In this document: piece by piece, positions 8,037 through 14,391 of the stretch | Numbering within the stretch: position 1 is the stretch's first letter | How the letters are laid out: every line of letters begins with the position of its first letter | From: Chitinophaga pinensis | GTDB taxonomy: Bacteria; Bacteroidota; Bacteroidia; M30B66 | Reading direction: 5' to 3' | DNA length: 16,776 nucleotides | NCBI GenBank assembly: GCA_943333015.1 | Contig: CALQRR010000003.1 | Coordinates: 1-16,776, forward strand | Translations under genes and position numbers: made by a program | Notes under the pieces: generated by a model | Databases searched by the model: none | What the model saw: only the letters and a program-made list of their open reading frames with translations | What the model was told of the DNA's origin: nothing

Positions 8037-8695
8037 TGCGCAGCCTTGTATTTACCCTGATTTCATTGATGATCATGACCGATTCCCTTGCACAAAAAGC
8101 ACTCAGTTTCCTGGCTTTGGGCGATTCTTATACCATTGGAGAAGCAGTACTTGAGCAGGAACGCTGGCCGGTTCAGTTTGTCGGAATGATGAAAGAAATG
8201 GGCGTCCATTTCGATATGCCACAGATTATTGCAAAAACGGGCTGGACAAGCAGCGAACTGCAGGATGCCATCCAGAAATCCAATCCGCAAGGCCCATTCG
8301 ATCTGGTTTCCCTCCTCATTGGTGTAAACAACCAGTACAGAGGTAATTCTGCTGAAGAATATGCACAAGAATTCCGCGCGTTACTCCTTCAGGCCATTGT
8401 GTTTGCGGGGAATCAGGCGAACCACGTCATCGTTGTTTCAATACCAGATTGGGGCGCAACCCCATTTGGTCAGCACCGCGACAGAAGTAAGATTACTCAG
8501 GAAATTGATCTATTCAATACACTCAACCAAAAGATCAGCATCGAACTGGGTGTTCATTACGTAGATATCACACCCGGCTCCCGTGCCGTTTTAAATGATG
8601 TGTCATTTGTTGCTGATGATGGGCTGCACCCTTCCGGAAAAGAATACCGCCACTGGGCAGAAAAAGTTGTGCAAGAGCTGAAATCCGTTTATTAA
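8036..8695 (+). CDS. Secreted SGNH/GDSL-family hydrolase
   Basis: The 219-residue protein has a signal peptide (about 1-19, cleavage near DSLA-QK) and an SGNH hydrolase domain. Block I is LGDSYTIGE with the nucleophile Ser31. Block II has Gly69 (KTGWTSSEL), block III is GVNN (Gly96, Asn98), and block V is DDGLHPSG with Asp195 and His198. The family includes esterases, lipases and acetyl-xylan or peptidoglycan O-acyl esterases; the substrate is not evident. The first base of ATG at 8036 is the last base of the rpoN TGA, so translation is probably coupled. An in-frame TTG at 8033 would add one residue and is less likely. The stop touches the stop of the convergent regulator with no base between. 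Confidence 0.9.
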   Translation: MRSLVFTLISLMIMTDSLAQKALSFLALGDSYTIGEAVLEQERWPVQFVGMMKEMGVHFDMPQIIAKTGWTSSELQDAIQKSNPQGPFDLVSLLIGVNNQYRGNSAEEYAQEFRALLLQAIVFAGNQANHVIVVSIPDWGATPFGQHRDRSKITQEIDLFNTLNQKISIELGVHYVDITPGSRAVLNDVSFVADDGLHPSGKEYRHWAEKVVQELKSVY

Positions 8696-9466
8696 TTAGA
8701 ACGCTTTTTCGAGAATTCCCATAGCCTGAACCATGTTCTTTACATAGAGTTTTCGAATGAGGTTCTTGCGATGAGACTTCACTGTGTGGGTCGAAATGGA
8801 AAGTTTTTGAGCCACATCTTTGGTAGAAAGTCCAACCGAAATAAGTTTTAGCACTTCCATTTCCCGCAACGTAAGTTTACTGATTAGCTCTGTATTTCCG
8901 TCTGGAAAGATTTCTATTTCACGACTATTGGTCTTGAGAATTCCCATGACTTTTATCGGATTGTGCGCAGCAAAAAGCTCAACGATATAAGCAAGATCCA
9001 ACGAAGGTGCATCTTCGCTCCAACGCACCTGCCGGTTACTTTGCATCACCCAAGTATAATCTCCCGTTGGTTGCTTCAGTCGAAAGAACAAACGCAACTG
9101 TGTACTAAGCTGCTCCATTTCTTTCATCCGTGAAAATTCATCCAATGAACGTCTGGTAACATTCAAACATTTGATAAAATCTTCCGGATGAACGCGCTCT
9201 TTCATCACTTCGATGCCCACTTCTTCAATGTGTTCGCGCGTACAATTCATCAACTCAGGAAAAAAATCATTGAAGTATGAATAATTCCCGTGTTCGTAAT
9301 CATAGATAAATGCAGCAACGCGCGTTTGAGCAAGAACGTTCAACGCCGGTGACGCGATTTTTAAAAAACCCGATACATTTTTATTGATCGGAGAATGTTG
9401 GGTGGCACTAAACCATTCCTGGAGGTGGCGGGAGATTTCTTCTTCTGTTGCTTCGGAAATAATCAT
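8696..9466 (-). CDS. PAS-domain LuxR-type transcriptional regulator
   Basis: In this 256-residue protein a PAS-like sensor domain (about 45-160) precedes a LuxR/FixJ-type helix-turn-helix (198-256). The PAS part shows AFIYDYEHGNYSYFN, the typical VHPEDF turn, and RLKQPTGDYTWV. The DNA-binding part shows LTLREMEVLKLISVGLSTKD and the recognition helix STHTVKSHRKNL. No receiver domain or phosphorylatable Asp is present, so it is not a classical response regulator. It probably senses a small ligand or partner and binds DNA as a dimer. Its likely promoter sits inside an inverted repeat just upstream. It is convergent with the SGNH hydrolase and divergent from the suf genes, so it could regulate either, or unrelated genes. 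Confidence 0.88.
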   Translation of the reverse strand: MIISEATEEEISRHLQEWFSATQHSPINKNVSGFLKIASPALNVLAQTRVAAFIYDYEHGNYSYFNDFFPELMNCTREHIEEVGIEVMKERVHPEDFIKCLNVTRRSLDEFSRMKEMEQLSTQLRLFFRLKQPTGDYTWVMQSNRQVRWSEDAPSLDLAYIVELFAAHNPIKVMGILKTNSREIEIFPDGNTELISKLTLREMEVLKLISVGLSTKDVAQKLSISTHTVKSHRKNLIRKLYVKNMVQAMGILEKAF

Positions 9467-9473
9467 CGGTCTG

Positions 9474-9500
9474 GCAGATTTTCACAAATATAGAATCTGC
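9474..9500 (-). promoter_or_regulatory. -10 element inside an inverted repeat, upstream of the LuxR-type gene
   Basis: Reading the minus strand, TATATTTG (9492 to 9485) fits the Bacteroidota -10 consensus TAnnTTTG, and its last base is 19 bases from the ATG at 9466. It is flanked by perfect 7-base inverted arms, GCAGATT at 9474-9480 and AATCTGC at 9494-9500, separated by 13 bases. A dimeric regulator bound there would cover the -10 box and the start site. No well-placed TTG upstream element is seen. Autoregulation is an inference. Confidence 0.5.
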
Positions 9501-9595
9501 ATGCTATTTTTGATAATGTTTAACTTTTATTCCTCACATATTGGATAAGTCACTCGGGATAAATGATATTGTTTTCAACTCTGGGGGGTGTTGTG

Positions 9596-9626
9596 TTGAT
9601 AAAATCACCGTTGTGATGTATATTTG
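9596..9626 (+). promoter_or_regulatory. Bacteroidota-type promoter for the sufA-like/sufB operon
   Basis: TTG at 9596-9598, a 20-base spacer and TATATTTG at 9619-9626 match TTG-N19-21-TAnnTTTG exactly. Transcription should start near 9632-9634, leaving a leader of about 80 bases before the ATG at 9713. This is the best promoter match in the window. Confidence 0.78.
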
Positions 9627-9633
9627 CCGACTG

Positions 9634-9650
9634 TTTAGAATAAGTCTAAA
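9634..9650. promoter_or_regulatory. Candidate operator (iron-box-like dyad) at the suf transcription start
   Basis: TTTAGA (9634-9639), 5 bases, then TCTAAA (9645-9650) form a perfect inverted repeat beginning 7 bases after the -10 box, over the expected +1. A protein bound there should block initiation. The form resembles AT-rich boxes of Fur- or DtxR-family iron repressors, and suf genes are commonly iron-regulated; the identity of the regulator is inferred. Confidence 0.55.
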
Positions 9651-9663
9651 TAAATGCTGTGTG

Positions 9664-9680
9664 ATTGAACCTTATTCAAT
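9664..9680. promoter_or_regulatory. Second 6-5-6 dyad in the suf leader
   Basis: ATTGAA (9664-9669), 5 bases, then TTCAAT (9675-9680) form a perfect inverted repeat with the same 6-5-6 geometry as the preceding one, its centre exactly 30 bases downstream. As RNA it would form a 9-pair stem (9661-9669 with 9675-9683, two G-U wobbles). It may be a second operator or a leader hairpin; the half-site sequence differs from the first dyad. Confidence 0.35.
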
Positions 9681-9712
9681 TGCCTGCTGTTTAACAGAAA
9701 AGAACGATTTAC

Positions 9713-10039
9713 ATGATCTCAGTTTCTGATACTGCAAAAGAAAAGTTACTTAGCCTGATGGCGGAAAGTAACCACAGCGCCGAGAGTTTTTTACGGGTAG
9801 GTGTTGAAGGCGGCGGATGTTCCGGACTGTCATATAAGATGGATTTTGATGCTGAGCGTCATGATGGCGATCAGTTGTTTGAAGACAAGGGTGTAAAAAT
9901 CCTGGTCGATAAAAAGAGTTTTCTCTATTTGGTAGGAATGGTGCTTGAATATTCAGGCGGTTTGAATGGAAAAGGTTTCACATTCAACAATCCGAACGCA
10001 ACACGTACATGTGGCTGCGGGGAAAGTTTCGCCGTTTAA
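9713..10039 (+). CDS. A-type iron-sulfur cluster carrier (SufA/IscA/HesB family)
   Basis: This 108-residue protein has the usual length and the three conserved cysteines of A-type carriers: Cys36 in GGGCSGLSYKMDF, and Cys100 and Cys102 in TCGCGESF. It accepts iron-sulfur clusters or iron and passes them to apo-proteins in the cytosol. The ATG at 9713 follows the leader of a strong promoter. sufB begins 16 bases after the stop codon, so the two form an operon. SufA is the likely role given the sufB neighbour, but A-type subfamilies cannot be separated reliably by eye, so no symbol is given. Confidence 0.93.
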   Translation: MISVSDTAKEKLLSLMAESNHSAESFLRVGVEGGGCSGLSYKMDFDAERHDGDQLFEDKGVKILVDKKSFLYLVGMVLEYSGGLNGKGFTFNNPNATRTCGCGESFAV

Positions 10040-10055
10040 TTAAATCGGAATAGCT

Positions 10056-11504
10056 ATGGCCACCGAGGGAAACGAGATTCTTGAATCGCATATCAATTCC
10101 GATTACAAATACGGTTTCACAACCGATATCGAGATGGATTCTGCGCCCAAGGGGCTCAATGAAGATATCATCCGTTTTATTTCTGCTAAAAAGAATGAAC
10201 CGGAATGGATGCTTGCATACCGTTTAAAGGCATTCAGCTATTGGCTTACCTTGGAGGAGCCTACTTGGGCACATGTGCATTATCCGAAGATCGATTTCCA
10301 GAATATCATTTACTACGCAGCTCCCAAGAAAACCAAACAGCTCAACAGCTTGGATGAAGTAGATCCTGAACTTCGGAAAACATTCGAAAAATTGGGCATT
10401 TCTCTGCTGGAGCAAAAACGGTTGACAGGCGTAGCGGTGGATGCTGTTATTGATTCCGTGTCGGTAAAAACCACCTTCAAGGAAAAACTCGGGGAACTGG
10501 GAATTATCTTTTGCTCTTTCAGCGAAGCAGTGCTTGAACACCCTGACCTCATTAAGCAATACATGGGCTCGGTTGTACCGTATACCGACAACTATTATGC
10601 TGCTTTGAATTCCGCTGTATTTACAGATGGGTCTTTTTGCTACATCCCCAAAGGCGTGCGTTGTCCCATGGAATTATCTACGTATTTCCGGATCAATGCA
10701 TCCGGAACGGGACAATTTGAGCGCACACTAATCATTGCTGATGAGGGTGCGTATGTAAGTTATCTCGAAGGGTGTACAGCGCCCATGCGCGATGAAAATC
10801 AGCTGCATGCTGCTGTTGTAGAAATCATTGCTCATGAAAAAGGGGAAGTAAAATACAGCACCGTTCAAAACTGGTATCCCGGTAATAAAGAAGGTGTAGG
10901 CGGCATTTACAACTTCGTAACGAAGCGTGGCATCTGCGCAGGATTTGCTTCAAAAATCTCGTGGACGCAAGTAGAAACAGGGTCAGCCATCACCTGGAAA
11001 TATCCAAGTGTGATCTTAAAAGGAGACAATTCGGTTGGCGAATTTTATTCCGTTGCAGTAACTAACAATATGCAACAAGCCGACACCGGAACCAAAATGA
11101 TCCATCTTGGGAAAAACACCAAGAGTACAATCATTTCAAAAGGAATTTCTGCCGGAAAAAGTCAAAACAGTTACCGTGGTTTGGTGAGAATCAATCCGAA
11201 AGCATCCAATGCACGTAATTTCTCCCAATGTGATTCCCTGTTGATGGGCGATCAGTGTGGTGCACATACGTTTCCGTATATCGAAATCAAAAATCCAACC
11301 GCGATTGTTGAACACGAAGCCACAACATCCAAAATTGGAGAAGATCAACTGTTTTACTGTAAACAACGTGGCATTGATACCGAAAAAGCAATCGGTTTAA
11401 TTGTCAACGGATATTGTAAAGAAGTACTCAATCAACTCCCGATGGAATTTGCCGTGGAAGCTCAAAAACTGCTTTCGGTGAGTCTTGAAGGAAGTGTAGG
11501 ATAA
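10056..11504 (+). CDS. sufB: Fe-S cluster assembly scaffold protein SufB
   Basis: This is a complete 482-residue SufB, the main scaffold of the SUF iron-sulfur assembly machine, which normally works as a SufB-SufC-SufD complex in the cytosol. The C-terminal beta-helix carries Cys240 in [28 protein letters not shown] (Cys392, Cys401), and His420-Glu421 in [14 protein letters not shown]. These correspond to residues implicated in sulfur transfer and cluster assembly in Escherichia coli SufB. The presence of all these residues and the full length argue for a working protein. It follows the carrier gene by 16 bases. A strong terminator begins 27 bases after its stop, so sufC, sufD, sufS and sufE are not in this transcript, which is unusual. 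Confidence 0.97.
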   Translation: MATEGNEILESHINSDYKYGFTTDIEMDSAPKGLNEDIIRFISAKKNEPEWMLAYRLKAFSYWLTLEEPTWAHVHYPKIDFQNIIYYAAPKKTKQLNSLDEVDPELRKTFEKLGISLLEQKRLTGVAVDAVIDSVSVKTTFKEKLGELGIIFCSFSEAVLEHPDLIKQYMGSVVPYTDNYYAALNSAVFTDGSFCYIPKGVRCPMELSTYFRINASGTGQFERTLIIADEGAYVSYLEGCTAPMRDENQLHAAVVEIIAHEKGEVKYSTVQNWYPGNKEGVGGIYNFVTKRGICAGFASKISWTQVETGSAITWKYPSVILKGDNSVGEFYSVAVTNNMQQADTGTKMIHLGKNTKSTIISKGISAGKSQNSYRGLVRINPKASNARNFSQCDSLLMGDQCGAHTFPYIEIKNPTAIVEHEATTSKIGEDQLFYCKQRGIDTEKAIGLIVNGYCKEVLNQLPMEFAVEAQKLLSVSLEGSVG

Positions 11505-11531
11505 TTAGCGGTTTTATACCGTCGATTCAGT

Positions 11532-11564
11532 TGGTCCGTCGAATTTCGGCGGGCCATTTTTTTT
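11532..11564 (+). terminator. Intrinsic terminator after sufB
   Basis: A 10-pair stem (11532-11541 with 11547-11556, two T-G wobbles) has a 5-base AATTT loop and is followed directly by eight T residues (11557-11564). This is a textbook terminator ending the carrier-sufB transcript. Confidence 0.92.
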
Positions 11565-11603
11565 AGATTAAACGATCGGACGAGTTTGTGATCTTTGTCC
11601 CGC

Positions 11604-12758
11604 ATGCATTACCTAAGAATTCTGTTTATCCTTTTATCATTTCCGGCATTCGGACAAAATCAGCAAGCCGATCCTGAACTCACATCCTATACTTGGTATC
11701 TGGGCGGACAATGGGATTCGTTGTTTGTTCATAGAAAAGAACTTGTCAGAAACAGTGGACAAGATTATTTCTTTCTGCGCTATCGTCTGGGCGAAGCGGC
11801 ATTTCGGCTAAAAAAATACCGCATTGCAATTGATGAATTCAGTCGTGCTAACGCGTTAAATTCTGCAGATACTTCCTCCTTAAAATATCTGGAAGCAGCA
11901 CTGAGGGAAACAGGCAGAACGCAGGAAGCAGTGCTTGCCGGTCAAAAGTTGATACAACTGGGAGCCGCAAAAGAATCCCGCTATAAAATCCGTTCGATGA
12001 ATTATCTGATGGCCGATGTTGGCCGAAAGGTGAGCGATAGCAAGGATATTGGCAATTTAAACTATTCCTCATTTTCGTGTGGACTATCGCCAACTGCCCG
12101 TCTGTTGGTGCATGCATCGTATTCAAAAGTGAGTCAGACAAAGTACTACGGTAATGTGCTTCAAAATGTTTTTTCAAGCAGTGCGCGCTGGCAAAGCAAA
12201 CACGGACTTTCCTTCCGCGGTCATTTTTCATATCTCGATGTTTCGGTCAATTACAACGACAACAGCAATCGGTATTTACAACATCAGATTGGAGGTTTAG
12301 GAATCCGAAAATCGACTGGCAACTGGGATTTGGATTTGAGTGTGGACGGGGGTAACCTCAATTATGACGACCAGATTCAACAAACAGCGGGAATAACTTG
12401 GTTTCCTTTGAGTAATCCCCGTTTGTCATTGAACTATCAGCTCACATCACAACAGCAGGAAGGATCGGTTTTTTGGGTTAACAAGCCTTCCTTGCAGATA
12501 GGAATTTCTCCCACGCTTTGGCTAGGGCTGGAATACTATCAAGGGAACACCCGGAACATCATCGAAAACAATGGTTTTCTAATCAACAATGCCTACGATA
12601 TTCTTCATTCCCGTTATATGGCAAGTCTGAACTGGTATCCTTCCCGCCATTTTGCAGGCTATCTTTCTGCCATACACGAAAACAGAACAGAGGCGATTGA
12701 AGGGTTTGACTATGTATTAAACGGTGTTTTTCTTGGTGTTAGAATTTCGCCTTGGTAA
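11604..12758 (+). CDS. TPR-containing outer-membrane beta-barrel protein (YaiO-like)
   Basis: The 384-residue exported protein has a signal peptide (about 1-17, ending PAFG-QNQ) and a periplasmic helical part with TPR-like repeats (about 40-125: EAAFRLKKYRIAIDEFSRANALN, then the next helix pair). A C-terminal beta-barrel (about 140-384) shows strands of alternating aromatic and polar residues and ends in Trp (GVFLGVRISPW), as outer-membrane proteins usually do. The arrangement recalls the YaiO family, but I cannot assign a function. The ATG at 11604 is preferred to an in-frame TTG at 11595 because it starts the signal peptide directly. Its last 14 codons, stop included, overlap the convergent transporter gene. 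It lies 40 bases after the suf terminator, so it has its own transcript. Confidence 0.8.
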   Translation: MHYLRILFILLSFPAFGQNQQADPELTSYTWYLGGQWDSLFVHRKELVRNSGQDYFFLRYRLGEAAFRLKKYRIAIDEFSRANALNSADTSSLKYLEAALRETGRTQEAVLAGQKLIQLGAAKESRYKIRSMNYLMADVGRKVSDSKDIGNLNYSSFSCGLSPTARLLVHASYSKVSQTKYYGNVLQNVFSSSARWQSKHGLSFRGHFSYLDVSVNYNDNSNRYLQHQIGGLGIRKSTGNWDLDLSVDGGNLNYDDQIQQTAGITWFPLSNPRLSLNYQLTSQQQEGSVFWVNKPSLQIGISPTLWLGLEYYQGNTRNIIENNGFLINNAYDILHSRYMASLNWYPSRHFAGYLSAIHENRTEAIEGFDYVLNGVFLGVRISPW

Positions 12759-13652
12759 GGACGAACGGACCATTGCGCCGTAGCGTTTCCAAAGCACCTC
12801 GCCTACAACAGTGGCCAAAATCAAAACAGAACCAATATAAAAACCTGTCCCAAGAAGTTTGTGCTCCTGAAATACCAAAAATGCAAGCGCAATTCCATAC
12901 ACGGGTTCCAGGTTGATCGCCAGATTCACCGTAAAAGCACTGAGAGAGCGCAATGAACTTAAGGAGAGGTTGAAGGCGACAACAGTACAGAAAAAGCTGA
13001 GTAAAAACAAATAGCCCCAATCCGAATTCCCGGGAAGCCAATCGCCTTGCGGAAGCCAAATATTGACCACGGGCATGAGCATGGTTAGCAGGATAAATCC
13101 AAATCCCATTTCGTATAAAGAGAGCAAACGGGAGTCATACTTGTTGACGATGAATTTATTCAATACCGTAAAAAGCGCACTGAAAAAGGCAGAGGCCAAT
13201 CCGACTAAAATACCGACAAACTGATCCTGTTGATCGTTTGCCATAAACGACACGCCAACGATTACAAGTAGCGAAAAAACTAATTGTATGGGTGAAAAGG
13301 GCTTTCGAAAAAGCAGCGGTTCAAGCAAGGCCGTAAACAAGGTGATGGATGACAGACAGATCATCGCAATGGAAACACTTGCCAGTTTTATTGCCCCGTA
13401 AAAAAGGATCCAGTGAAAAACGATCGCCAGTGAAACGATCGCGATGTGAAGCATTTCACTCCAAGACAGTATGCGAAACTTCCCGATGTATTTTACATAA
13501 ATAAACATCAGTACGGCGGTCATCCAGAGCCGGTGCCAAACCAACAATCCTGCATCAAGCGAAATAAGGCGTCCAAGAATTCCGGTAAATCCGAATAAAA
13601 ATACTGCTGTGTGGAGCTCTATATAAGCCGCCCGGTTTTCGATAGGTTTCAT
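12717..13652 (-). CDS. EamA/DMT-superfamily membrane transporter
   Basis: This 311-residue integral membrane protein has about ten hydrophobic segments arranged as two EamA halves (about 10-137 and 145-287). The first half has the typical end-of-helix text LTALLEPLLFRKPFSPIQ, and the second has the matching NLEPVYGIALAFLVFQE. The family exports metabolites such as amino acids or drugs across the inner membrane; the substrate here is unknown. The last 13 residues form a basic tail (PRRNSNTKKNTV) encoded opposite the end of the barrel gene, codon against codon. A promoter-like site lies 13 bases upstream of the ATG, so transcription probably does not depend on the upstream hydrolase gene. Confidence 0.92.
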   Translation of the reverse strand: MKPIENRAAYIELHTAVFLFGFTGILGRLISLDAGLLVWHRLWMTAVLMFIYVKYIGKFRILSWSEMLHIAIVSLAIVFHWILFYGAIKLASVSIAMICLSSITLFTALLEPLLFRKPFSPIQLVFSLLVIVGVSFMANDQQDQFVGILVGLASAFFSALFTVLNKFIVNKYDSRLLSLYEMGFGFILLTMLMPVVNIWLPQGDWLPGNSDWGYLFLLSFFCTVVAFNLSLSSLRSLSAFTVNLAINLEPVYGIALAFLVFQEHKLLGTGFYIGSVLILATVVGEVLWKRYGAMVRSSLPRRNSNTKKNTV

Positions 13653-13665
13653 GCGATTGGGAGCG

Positions 13666-13693
13666 CAAAAGTACGCCGGAATACCTGCTGCAA
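13666..13693 (-). promoter_or_regulatory. Promoter-like site for the EamA transporter gene
   Basis: On the minus strand, TTG (13693 to 13691), a 17-base spacer and TACTTTTG (13673 to 13666) fit the Bacteroidota pattern with a slightly short spacer. The -10 box ends 13 bases before the ATG at 13652, so the leader would be only about 6-8 bases. The TTG part overlaps the gap right after the upstream gene's stop. Confidence 0.55.
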
Positions 13694-13697
13694 AACG

Positions 13698-14336
13698 CTA
13701 TTGAAAAAAGGGATTGTGAAGTCGCTCCATCCCGATGGTTGTTGATGGCCCATGACCGCAATGCACTTCTGTAGTATCGGGCAATGTAAATAACTGCGTT
13801 CGAATACTGTCCAAAAGCACTTCCATGTTTCCACCGGGTAAATCTGTCCTACCAATACTTCCCTTAAAAAGGACATCTCCTGCTATGACAAAACCTTGTG
13901 AGGCACAGTACAACGATACTTCACCGGGAGCATGTCCTGGCGTAAATACTACCTGCAGCCGATCATCGCCCAAAACAATATCCTCTAAGGCATCAAGACT
14001 CAATAATGGCTCCGGTTGAATATCGGAATGAATTCCCCACACCTGTCCATATTGCTCAACGGCCTTCAGCAATGTCAGCTCGTTAGAATGAATCTCGGGA
14101 GTTAATCCATAGGTGGCATGCACAAACGGATTCCCTAATACATGATCGATATGGCAATGCGTGTTAATCAAACGAACCGGATTTAACTGATTCTGTTGGA
14201 TGAAGGCATGCAATTCCTGCTTCTCTTCATTGGAATAACAGCCCGGATCGATGATGAGGCAATCGCGGTTATCGGCCCAGATAAGCCAGGTATTTTCCTG
14301 AAAGGGATTGAACGTAAAAGAGTGGAGATGTAGCAT
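13698..14336 (-). CDS. Metallo-beta-lactamase-fold hydrolase (glyoxalase II-like)
   Basis: This 212-residue cytosolic protein has the full metal-binding set of the superfamily: THCHIDH at 59-65 (His60, His62, Asp64, His65), His135 in TPGHAPGE, Asp154 in AGDVLFKGSIGRTD, and His195 in CGHGP. The GSIGRTDLPGG stretch (159-169) and overall length match the small hydroxyacylglutathione-hydrolase-like proteins common in bacteria. These hydrolyse thioesters, but substrates vary. It has no signal peptide. It is followed after 45 bases by the EamA transporter gene on the same strand and is divergent from the large exported protein, with 55 bases between. No good promoter is visible in that short gap. 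Confidence 0.92.
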   Translation of the reverse strand: MLHLHSFTFNPFQENTWLIWADNRDCLIIDPGCYSNEEKQELHAFIQQNQLNPVRLINTHCHIDHVLGNPFVHATYGLTPEIHSNELTLLKAVEQYGQVWGIHSDIQPEPLLSLDALEDIVLGDDRLQVVFTPGHAPGEVSLYCASQGFVIAGDVLFKGSIGRTDLPGGNMEVLLDSIRTQLFTLPDTTEVHCGHGPSTTIGMERLHNPFFQ

Positions 14337-14391
14337 CGCTTAAGAAGTACTAAATAAAGGGCTTTTCATACATTTACCAAAACGCATTTGT

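Noticed and set aside
9505..9512. Second -10-like TATTTTTG on the plus strand before the suf genes
   Set aside because: No TTG lies 17-23 bases upstream and it is over 200 bases from the carrier gene; the 9596-9626 site is far better.
9541..9729. Short plus-strand frame starting at TTG, 62 codons, Cys-rich
   Set aside because: It runs through the suf promoter and both dyads and overlaps the carrier start; the region is better explained as regulatory.
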